From Gammaproteobacteria bacterium (GTDB taxonomy: Bacteria > Pseudomonadota > Gammaproteobacteria > Pseudomonadales > UBA3067): a stretch of DNA of 7,485 nucleotides. The stretch lies in assembly GCA_002402085.1 (NCBI GenBank), contig NVVB01000012.1, positions 15,840 through 23,324 of the forward strand, in the 5' to 3' direction. Position 1 is the first letter of the stretch; each line of letters begins with the position of its first letter. The translations under genes were made by a program, and so were the position numbers. Shown here piece after piece: positions 1 to 4,782 of the stretch. A model generated the notes under the pieces. It was not told the origin of the DNA, did not search any database, and was given only the letters and a program-made list of their open reading frames with translations.

Positions 1-617
1 CCAAAGGTTGCAGCGAGAGTGTTTTTACATCGCTTTTGGTTGTTTGCTAGTTATTTATATCGGGTAATAAGGGTTACTTATTGTACTATTGTTAATGGAT
101 TTTTCTTGAATGCAATTGAGTCTACTTGTGCTGTAGCCGCTTTGGGGCAAGTAATTTTGAGGTTTAGTCCGATCCGCCAAATCGGGTGGACCCACTGAAT
201 AGCCTGAAACAACTCATTCCCCCCGTAAAAAATCGCCTCGATTACTTTGTTGCTGACTATAAAGACAGTGGATTTAATGTCCTTTTTGGCTGGGTTGAGG
301 GGTGAATAGTGCGCCCTAGCTGGATGGATTAAAAGTTAAAGGGTTTGGAAGTTAAAGCGTCCAAGATATGGGCAATGTTGACTTAATAAATATGTGAATA
401 AGACCGCTTTAATATGCCAAAAATTGTCACGATGGCTGAGTGAGTGTTGTCTAGAATAAGAGGGATTAATCGAATTTTAGAATGCTGAAGTAAATCGTTG
501 ATGAGGCAAACTTAATTCTATCTTGCTCCGTTCGATTCTGTTCGGTACGCCAATGTTGGTGTGGGCGGGTATTAGGAATTGTCTGGTTGTTTTGAAACAC
601 AAATGACGGGTTTAAGA
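1..617. other. Gap with no supported gene; short open stretches only
   Basis: No gene with start, ribosome binding site and family resemblance is visible here. Two plus-strand stretches lack stops: frame 1 is open from the window edge to a TGA at 196-198 (65 codons), and frame 3 is open from 168 to a TGA at 303-305. The frame-3 stretch ends in a protein-like segment (LDYFVADYKDSGFNVLFGW), has only a GTG (186) as plausible start, and resembles no family I recognise. A small inverted repeat, CCGAT at 169-173 and ATCGG at 181-185, lies where the two stretches overlap. The octamer AGTTAAAG occurs twice, at 334-341 and 350-357. No convincing promoter for the following regulator was found. The open stretches could be the tail of a gene beyond the left edge or a decayed gene, but chance is a sufficient explanation. 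Confidence 0.5.
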
Positions 618-1781
618 ATGGAATTTATAAAGAGCAAGCTCTACGAATTGGTTGATGTAATACGCTCACCTTTCGGTGTTTCGTCGGCCTATATTCAAGC
701 GCTTTTTCCTCTGATTGAGGAGTATGGCGTTGGTCCCAATACCTTGTTAGATCAAGCTGGCGTTAAACCGGAGCAAATTAATGATGCGCAATATCGGGTG
801 CCTCTTTATAAAGCCTTTCGTCTTCTAAAACTGGCCATTAAGGCGTGTGATGACCCATATTTGCCCATAAAACTAGGGCGTATGGTGGATACCAAGGCCA
901 CTCAAATTTTAGGGTATGCGTGTATTGCGAGTTCAAATCTAAGTCAAGCAATTGATCGCTTGGTGCAATTTGAAACGTTAGTATGGGATATCGGTGACAC
1001 GCAGAAAACACTACTTGAGGATCGTTTACGAATCACTTGGCGAGCGAAGGGCGTGCCTGAGAGATGGGTGCCGAAGGAGATTGTTGAATTAGTCATTAGT
1101 GGTTGGGTGCATTTTGGGTATCAAATTACTCAGGCAGACAAAGGTGTATTACGCATCTGTTTTCGGCATGACGGTGGCGGATGTATTAAGGAGTATTCCA
1201 AACGCTTTAATTGCCCGGTGGAATTTAATGCGTCGTTTAATGGCGTTGAGTTGATGCTTGATTCGCTTGATGTATCGTTGCATCAGGCAGATCCAAACCT
1301 TTGCACGCTTATGGAACGTCAGGGCAGTGAGTTAATTAAGCGATATAAAACTAAAGTTAATATTGTTAACGAAGTGCGTGCCGTGGTATTTCAGAAACAA
1401 CTTTGGCGTGACCCTCGAATTGAAACGATAGCTGATGCTCTCGATCTAACGGTATCAAATTTAAGGTGTGCACTTTGTGATACGGAATATACGGTGAACT
1501 CCATTGTTGAAGAGGTACGTCGGGAATTGGAGTTTCTTCACTTTGATGATGCTGGCCTTGGCTTAACGGATGTTGCGTTATTGCTTGGTTTTTCGGGGCA
1601 GAATACTTTTATTGGTGCGTTTGATTGCTGGGCGGACGATACGTCTGCTCATTATGGGTTGGCCGCCACTAAGCCTCGTTCTTATTCGGATAGAAATTGT
1701 TTTGGGATTGACTACACTGAAAATGAAATCGGTTTTTGTTCTGTGAATAAGGCGCTAGATTCGGAAGGCACCTTTCAATAA
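618..1781 (+). CDS. AraC-family transcriptional regulator with Arabinose_bd-like N-terminal domain and degenerate HTH
   Basis: This is a cytoplasmic transcription factor of the OruR/ArgR-like AraC subgroup. From the ATG at 618 it has 387 residues, against roughly 340 for the subgroup. Residues about 22-200 match the Arabinose_bd type of ligand or dimerisation domain (FPLIEEYGV, a GxxxP-type linker, LGYACIASSNLSQAI, then a WR-ending strand). Residues about 248-347 are the two-helix-turn-helix AraC domain: IADALDL, EEVRREL and VALLLGFS are recognisable. The positions that normally carry Arg or Lys are changed: LRCAL replaces the usual LxRRL, and FIGAFDCWADDTSAHYG replaces the FxRAFKRWxGxxPxxYR pattern. 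A further 40 residues with no family resemblance follow. The start is uncertain: TTG 579 and ATG 603 are in frame upstream, but AGGA at 574-577 is too close to 579, whereas GGG at 608-610 sits 7 bases before ATG 618. The target is unknown; the SDR gene downstream is a candidate by position only. Confidence 0.82.
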   Translation: MEFIKSKLYELVDVIRSPFGVSSAYIQALFPLIEEYGVGPNTLLDQAGVKPEQINDAQYRVPLYKAFRLLKLAIKACDDPYLPIKLGRMVDTKATQILGYACIASSNLSQAIDRLVQFETLVWDIGDTQKTLLEDRLRITWRAKGVPERWVPKEIVELVISGWVHFGYQITQADKGVLRICFRHDGGGCIKEYSKRFNCPVEFNASFNGVELMLDSLDVSLHQADPNLCTLMERQGSELIKRYKTKVNIVNEVRAVVFQKQLWRDPRIETIADALDLTVSNLRCALCDTEYTVNSIVEEVRRELEFLHFDDAGLGLTDVALLLGFSGQNTFIGAFDCWADDTSAHYGLAATKPRSYSDRNCFGIDYTENEIGFCSVNKALDSEGTFQ

Positions 1782-1790
1782 CTATTATTG
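1776..1790. repeat. Inverted repeat overlapping the regulator stop codon
   Basis: CAATAA at 1776-1781 is exactly complementary to TTATTG at 1785-1790, with three bases (CTA) between. The stop codon TAA (1779-1781) lies in the left arm. An RNA hairpin here would be AT-rich and weak and no T-run follows directly, so it is at best a poor transcription terminator. Confidence 0.4.
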
Positions 1791-1803
1791 GATGATTTAT
1801 ATG

Positions 1804-1817
1804 TCATTTTAAAATGA
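1804..1817. repeat. Perfect 14-base AT-rich palindrome
   Basis: TCATTTT at 1804-1810 is followed immediately by its reverse complement AAAATGA. With no loop it is a poor hairpin, but it has the form of a binding site for a dimeric protein. It lies 22 bases after the AraC-type stop codon. Chance occurrence in AT-rich DNA is possible. Confidence 0.35.
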
Positions 1818-2163
1818 GCGATGCGTTGAAAGTTCAGTTTTTTCAGTGTCCGGAAAATTAAACGAGAGGTTGCTTTTTCGAGGCTGAATGGACTTCATCT
1901 GAAAGTAGCATGCATTGTGGCGGGCCCCAAAAAACATTTCCAAGGTGGATCAAAGCACATAAGATCGAGTGGTTTACTTTTGGGCGTTCATCAGCTTATA
2001 CACTTTCCTGTCCTGTTGTTTATTATTCTAGTGATGTACCTGGAAACATGTCCCTTGAAAAAGGTACGTGGGCTTGTCTATGGGAGATCGATTAGTTGGG
2101 AAGGTTTCTATAGTAGACCTGATAGGACTTTCTGTTGGCACAGGTGAGTCGTATACAATGGGC

Positions 2164-2173
2164 AGGAGGTGAT
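2164..2173 (+). promoter_or_regulatory. Perfect Shine-Dalgarno-like decamer without a normal gene
   Basis: AGGAGGTGAT matches the full anti-Shine-Dalgarno tail of 16S rRNA. The nearest downstream ATG (2187) is 13 bases past its end and gives only four codons (MGQE). The match is also the end of another minimal ORF: ATG at 2158 reads M-G-R-R, with tandem AGG codons, then TGA TAA. It may be a leader element of the SDR transcript or a chance match. The SDR gene has its own ribosome binding site 90 bases further on. Confidence 0.3.
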
Positions 2174-2232
2174 AAAAATTACGTCAATGGGGCAAGAGTG
2201 ATATGGCTTGACCTAATGAGCATGCATATAAG

Positions 2233-2256
2233 AACAATAAAACAATAAAACATTAA
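2233..2256 (+). repeat. Threefold tandem octamer AACA(A/T)TAA
   Basis: Copies lie at 2233-2240, 2241-2248 (both AACAATAA) and 2249-2256 (AACATTAA). The array ends three bases before the GGGAG ribosome binding site of the SDR gene, so it falls in the leader or at the promoter. Short arrays like this can change length by strand slippage, but three copies is few. Confidence 0.6.
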
Positions 2257-2259
2257 AAA

Positions 2260-2264
2260 GGGAG
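2260..2264 (+). promoter_or_regulatory. Ribosome binding site of the SDR gene
   Basis: GGGAG lies six bases before ATG 2271, a normal Shine-Dalgarno spacing. It supports that ATG as the true start, which also places the nucleotide-binding glycine motif where the family expects it. Confidence 0.75.
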
Positions 2265-2270
2265 TTTGAG

Positions 2271-3038
2271 ATGACACAGTTAGAGGGCAAGGTCGCAATT
2301 ATATCTGGTGGTGCTAGAGGTCAGGGGGAGGCGGAGGCTCGGTTGTTTGTCGAGCGGGGCGCTAAAGTTGTTATCACTGATGTATTGGATAACGAGGGCG
2401 AAAAAGTCGCTAAGGATTTAAAAGATAAAGCGCTTTATCTTCATCAAGATGTAACTCAAGAAGAGTCATGGGAAAGCGTGGTTAAAATGACTCAAGAGCA
2501 TTTTGGTAAGGTGGATATTCTGGTTAATAATGCTGGCATTCTTCGCTTGGCGCCATTGGCCATGACCTCGCTGGAGGACTATATGGCGACTATTAACGTT
2601 AATCAGGTAGGCGTGTTTTTAGGCATGAAAGCGGTAGTGCCAGCAATGACTCAAGCAGGGGGTGGCTCGATCGTGAATATATCCTCAATCGATGGATTGG
2701 TAGGGATGTCGATGGCGGTTTCTTATGTGGCCAGTAAATTTGCGGTGCGAGGCATGACTAAGGTGGCGGCTTTAGAATTGGGGCAGTTTGGTATTCGTGT
2801 AAACTCCATTCATCCGGGTGGGGTCGATACCAAAATGCTTGATATGGACGGTGTTAATGTTGACGCGGGAAGTGGCTTCTTTAGTCGAGTGCCCTTGGGC
2901 CGCGTTGGGCAGGCCGAAGATATTGCTAAGCTAGCGTGTTTTTTGGCGTCTGAAGAGAGCGCTTATTCGACGGGCTCGGAGTTTACGGTGGATGGCGGCA
3001 TGCTGTGTGGTTTTGGCTTGGATACTATGTCGAAGTAA
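2271..3038 (+). CDS. Classical short-chain dehydrogenase/reductase, hydroxysteroid-dehydrogenase-like
   Basis: This 255-residue cytoplasmic oxidoreductase interconverts an alcohol and a ketone using a nicotinamide cofactor. All classical SDR landmarks are present: the cofactor loop SGGARGQG (12-19), D37 at the end of the second strand, which favours NAD(H) over NADP(H), D60-V61 at the adenine pocket, NNAG (86-89), and the catalytic set N111, S139, Y152 and K156 (YxxxK). PG at 182-183 and the C-terminal TVDGGM complete the fold, and the length is typical. The GGARGQGEAEARLFVERGA segment resembles 3-alpha/20-beta-hydroxysteroid dehydrogenases and mycobacterial FabG3-type enzymes, suggesting a steroid or other cyclic alcohol, but SDR substrates cannot be read from motifs. 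It follows an AraC-type regulator in the same orientation by 489 bases, so the two are probably separate transcription units. No intrinsic terminator is visible after it. Confidence 0.93.
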   Translation: MTQLEGKVAIISGGARGQGEAEARLFVERGAKVVITDVLDNEGEKVAKDLKDKALYLHQDVTQEESWESVVKMTQEHFGKVDILVNNAGILRLAPLAMTSLEDYMATINVNQVGVFLGMKAVVPAMTQAGGGSIVNISSIDGLVGMSMAVSYVASKFAVRGMTKVAALELGQFGIRVNSIHPGGVDTKMLDMDGVNVDAGSGFFSRVPLGRVGQAEDIAKLACFLASEESAYSTGSEFTVDGGMLCGFGLDTMSK

Positions 3039-3072
3039 ATTTCGTATTGGCAATTCGCAGATCAATGTGCAG

Positions 3073-3093
3073 CTAAGTGCTAAGTGCTAAGTG
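3073..3093 (+). repeat. Threefold tandem heptamer CTAAGTG
   Basis: Three exact copies lie at 3073-3079, 3080-3086 and 3087-3093, 35 bases after the SDR stop codon in the gap between convergent genes. The array has no hairpin character and no evident terminator role. It may be a slippage product. Confidence 0.65.
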
Positions 3094-3158
3094 TTCAGCC
3101 TGTGTGGTTCTCTTCGGGTTTTAGTTCACTCGTCTGGACTAGCCTTCTGAGACCGAGA

Positions 3159-3668
3159 TTAGTTATAGACAACTCGGAGGGTGGCCGTGCCTTGGTATGC
3201 GCCGAGGTTATTGGTGGATGAAATTGTTGCTGTGGCGCCAACCCGTATATTGTCTAATAGGCCTTGTGCATTAAAACTACCATTTCCTGAGGCATCGACA
3301 GAGCCTCCTAGAGTGAAGTCGGTAACGTCCATTTTGTTCTTTTTGCCTGATAGTCCATTTGATAATGAGATCTTTCTCTCTACGATGCTGGCTGTGACTG
3401 CCAAGTTGGGCTCGCCTGTGGCATTGAAGAAAGCCGCTTTTGCGTTGGCTGGGGCTACGATCAAATCAGTGTCGGTGGAGGGGATAAGTTGGTTGCCAAA
3501 GCTTAAGCCTTGTTGCTCGTATATAGCCAGTGATGTGCCAATTAAAATCATTGATGGGTTGAAGTTGTTTTCGCCAGCGTAATTTCGACTGGAAAGTAGA
3601 CACAACAGTACTGCAGCCGCGAGCGCTATTCGCGTGGTCTGAGTGTATGTAGTTGGTTTAGCGCTCAT
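3159..3668 (-). CDS. Secreted DUF4402-domain protein
   Basis: This is a 169-residue exported protein of unknown function. The N-terminus has a signal peptide: a polar start, R13, a hydrophobic core at about 14-25 (IALAAAVLLCLL), and a probable cleavage after A31 (NYA). C23 is not in a lipobox, so it is probably not a lipoprotein. The mature part fits DUF4402, a predicted beta-sandwich: LSFGNQLIPS near the start, a central FNATGEPNLAV segment, a KKNKMDVTDF strand, then LDNIRVGATATISS and the closing GAYQGTATLRVVYN, matching the family's G-x-Y-x-G...V-x-YN ending. Such proteins are exported to the periplasm or surface, and some authors compare them with pilin-like folds. No chaperone or usher gene is nearby, and no link to the pil genes is shown. 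The ribosome binding site before ATG 3668 is weak. It converges on the SDR gene with a 120-base gap. Confidence 0.85.
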   Translation of the reverse strand: MSAKPTTYTQTTRIALAAAVLLCLLSSRNYAGENNFNPSMILIGTSLAIYEQQGLSFGNQLIPSTDTDLIVAPANAKAAFFNATGEPNLAVTASIVERKISLSNGLSGKKNKMDVTDFTLGGSVDASGNGSFNAQGLLDNIRVGATATISSTNNLGAYQGTATLRVVYN

Positions 3669-3760
3669 CGATTGATTATTTCGTTGTTGTTTTAGTTAGC
3701 TTGTTTTTAACTAGTAGGCTGCAATTTTTAAGCCATTATTACTAAGTTATGCGGGCGGAT

Positions 3761-3775
3761 TGCTTACGTTAAGCA
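3761..3775. promoter_or_regulatory. Dyad TGCTTA-CGT-TAAGCA, possible operator
   Basis: Arms TGCTTA (3761-3766) and TAAGCA (3770-3775) are perfectly complementary with a three-base centre. The site is about 93 bases upstream of the DUF4402 start codon, a reasonable distance for an operator or activator site. No known regulator is assigned. Confidence 0.35.
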
Positions 3776-3882
3776 TGAAGACGAACCCTATCAATCAGTT
3801 AATTGGCTTAAGTTTATTTTTATGCCGGACGTCAAGTATCCGTGGTTCATTTTCTTGTCGCGTGGTTTTTTTGCGGTGACAG

Positions 3883-3926
3883 AAAAGCATCATTTTCATA
3901 TTCCAACGCGGTTATTGGATGCTTTT
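3883..3926. repeat. Nine-base inverted repeat with 26-base loop
   Basis: AAAAGCATC at 3883-3891 is exactly complementary to GATGCTTTT at 3918-3926. A short inner pairing, CAA (3904-3906) with TTG (3915-3917), is also possible. The right arm ends in a T-run, giving a loose resemblance to an intrinsic terminator on the plus strand, but the loop is long and no plus-strand gene precedes it. It lies within the possible decayed frame. Confidence 0.35.
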
Positions 3927-4163
3927 TATTAGTATTGCGAAACCGAAATGCCAATTGCAAAAGTGATTCATTAAGTGCCTGAAATAGCGGCTAATATTGA
4001 TAAGGCCTGAGGTGCTTGTGTTGGCTTTAGCGTTGCTCTATGCCTCTATGTTCTGATTGATCAACTTTCTTTTGATGCCCTTCATTTGATATGGCGTATT
4101 AGTTTTCGGTGGTTTGGAATACGTTAGTAAGGATTCTCCCCTTATAAGAAATGGGTATTAAAG

Positions 4164-4192
4164 CGCTCATTTTGGTAGATGTCATCTGAGCG
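4164..4192. repeat. Inverted repeat CGCTCA...TGAGCG
   Basis: CGCTCA at 4164-4169 pairs with TGAGCG at 4187-4192 across 17 bases, which contain a smaller dyad GATG-T-CATC (4178-4186). It lies about 150 bases upstream of the cupin start. It could be a hairpin or a protein site; its role is not evident. Confidence 0.3.
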
Positions 4193-4273
4193 ACTATCGC
4201 TTTCGGCGGTGGTGTAGAATGACGCTATTAAATAATGTGGGCCGAAGGAATACTGATGCCTTGCAGGATGGAA

Positions 4274-4288
4274 GTGATTATCGATCAC
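4274..4288. promoter_or_regulatory. Dyad GTGAT-N5-ATCAC, possible operator of the cupin gene
   Basis: GTGAT (4274-4278) and ATCAC (4284-4288) are perfect complements. The arms look like CRP-type half-sites (GTGA...TCAC), but the spacing between GTGA and TCAC is seven bases rather than the six of a standard CRP site. It ends 52 bases before the cupin start codon, next to a tandem repeat, so a regulatory role is plausible. Confidence 0.35.
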
Positions 4289-4291
4289 AAA

Positions 4292-4320
4292 TAGTAGTGC
4301 AAAACCTAGTAGTGCAAACC
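4292..4320 (+). repeat. Tandem repeat TAGTAGTGCAAA(A)CC, two copies
   Basis: Copy one is at 4292-4306 (15 bases) and copy two at 4307-4320 (14 bases); they differ by one A in the A-run. The array ends 20 bases before the cupin start, so it lies in the leader or core promoter. It could be a recent slippage duplication or paired protein-binding sites. Confidence 0.65.
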
Positions 4321-4340
4321 GAAATTGATGATAGAGACAG

Positions 4341-4712
4341 ATGAAAGAAACCATTAGGAAAATAGATTTAAACAGCGAATATTATATCTCCGAAGGCTGC
4401 CATATTATTGAAATGTCGAATTCACCGGATGACCCTGAGCTGTCTATTGCCCGGGCGCGGGTGTTGCCAGGCGTGGTGACTCAATGGCACCGGTTGAAAG
4501 GCACTGCAGAGCGATATGTAATTCTAGAGGGGGTCGGCGAGGTAGAGGTAGGTGATCTTGCACCGCAAGAAGTGACTGTGGGGGATGTCGTGTTGATCCC
4601 CCCAATGTGTGCTCAGCGGATCAGTAATATTGGGGGCACGGACTTAGTCTTTCTTGCAATATGTTGCCCTCGATTCGAAGTCAGTGCGTATGAGACGATT
4701 GAGGGCAAGTGA
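4341..4712 (+). CDS. Small cupin-domain protein
   Basis: This is a single-domain cytoplasmic cupin of 123 residues with no known specific reaction. Cupin motif 1 spans about G44-G66 (GVVTQWHRL...ERYVILEGVG) and motif 2 about G81-N96 (GDVVLIPPMCAQRISN). Of the four usual metal ligands only H50 and E57 are seen: the second motif-1 His is L52 and the motif-2 His is Q92. Both substitutions, and the FLAICCPRF ending, fit a recurring family in which WHRLxGTxERYVILEG and QRIxN are conserved, so this looks like a family trait rather than damage. Metal binding is therefore uncertain; a ligand-binding or isomerase-like role is as likely as oxygenase activity. The ribosome binding site is weak (AGAG within 4333-4336). 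The gene converges on pilD with a 53-base gap. Confidence 0.85.
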   Translation: MKETIRKIDLNSEYYISEGCHIIEMSNSPDDPELSIARARVLPGVVTQWHRLKGTAERYVILEGVGEVEVGDLAPQEVTVGDVVLIPPMCAQRISNIGGTDLVFLAICCPRFEVSAYETIEGK

Positions 4713-4752
4713 TTGTTGTTGACGTGTACGCTTCAGTAACGCGGTGATCGGC

Positions 4753-4782
4753 AACGGTACCGCTATTAATAGAGGTACTGTT
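4753..4782. terminator. Strong hairpin across the pilD stop, possible shared terminator of cupin and pilD
   Basis: A near-perfect 30-base palindrome: AAC (4753-4755) pairs with GTT (4780-4782), GTACC (4757-4761) with GGTAC (4774-4778), and CTA (4763-4765) with TAG (4770-4772), around a TTAA loop. G4756/T4779 can wobble in the plus-strand RNA and G4762/A4773 is a mismatch. The loop contains part of the pilD stop codon. Neither side has a clear T-run, so it is not a textbook intrinsic terminator, but its position between convergent genes suggests transcript ending or 3'-end protection. Confidence 0.45.

Larger units (their letters stand above)
1782..2270. other. 489-base intergenic region before the SDR gene
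   Basis: No gene is supported. Two overlapping plus-strand ORFs of 61 codons (ATG 1910) and 76 codons (GTG 1917) occupy the middle; neither has a convincing ribosome binding site or family resemblance. The 76-codon one encodes one hydrophobic stretch (IHFPVLLFIILVMYL) that could span a membrane, so a tiny membrane protein cannot be excluded. The region also holds two inverted repeats at its left end, a Shine-Dalgarno-like decamer at 2164-2173 and a tandem octamer at 2233-2256. The nonamer AGCATGCAT occurs twice (1907-1915 and 2219-2227). A weak promoter candidate, TTGACC at 2208-2213 with TATAAG at 2227-2232, has only 13 bases of spacing, too short for a standard sigma-70 site. The leader must nevertheless carry signals for the SDR gene. 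Confidence 0.5.
3732..4127 (+). pseudogene. Possible decayed reading frame of unknown family
   Basis: One plus-strand frame is open from 3732 to 3929, then continues in the same frame past TAG (3930), TAA (3972) and TGA (4008) to TAG (4125). The pieces between stops read like ordinary protein: KHEDEPYQSVNWLKF, VKYPWFIFLSRGFFAVTEKH, HIPTRLLDAFY, then YCETEMPIAKVIH and VPEIAANIDKA, with a hydrophobic tail including SVALCLYVLID. The only ATG before the first stop is at 3822, giving 36 residues and no good ribosome binding site. I recognise no family. The 66 open codons could arise by chance, so this is a suggestion of a relic, not a demonstrated one. Confidence 0.2.
3669..4340. other. 672-base intergenic region rich in dyads and repeats
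   Basis: The region lies between the divergent DUF4402 (-) and cupin (+) genes, so both promoters should be here, yet no textbook -35/-10 pair stands out for either. It contains inverted repeats at 3761-3775, 3883-3926, 4164-4192 and 4274-4288, and a tandem repeat at 4292-4320. A plus-strand frame beginning at 3732 looks protein-like but is broken by stops. A 70-codon minus-strand ORF (4142-4354) overlaps the cupin start and looks like a chance ORF. Confidence 0.5.

Noticed and set aside
378..413. TTGACT and TTTAAT as a promoter for the AraC-type gene
   Set aside because: The spacing is about 24 bases, well outside the sigma-70 range, and the candidate is far from the start codon.
1910..2147. 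Two overlapping ORFs of 61 and 76 codons
   Set aside because: They share the same DNA in different frames, lack convincing ribosome binding sites and match no family. The longer one has a possible membrane stretch, noted in the gap entry, but this is not enough to call a gene.
2136..2150. TGGCAC as a possible sigma-54 promoter element
   Set aside because: The expected GC-containing second element is missing at the required spacing.
2144..2248. 34-codon frame containing YVNGARVIWLDLM, reminiscent of an SDR C-terminus
   Set aside because: The likeness is limited to a few residues, the VDGG core is absent, and upstream frames show no SDR remnants, so a duplicated SDR relic is not supported.
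3181..3582. 133-codon plus-strand ORF
   Set aside because: It lies antisense inside the DUF4402 gene, which has a signal peptide and family motifs; the antisense ORF resembles nothing.
4142..4354. 70-codon minus-strand ORF
   Set aside because: It overlaps the start of the cupin gene head-on, has no ribosome binding site that I can see and no family resemblance.
4741..4763. Alternative hairpin GCGGT...ACCGC after the cupin gene
   Set aside because: Only five to six pairs with a long loop and no T-run; it competes with the much stronger palindrome at 4753-4782.
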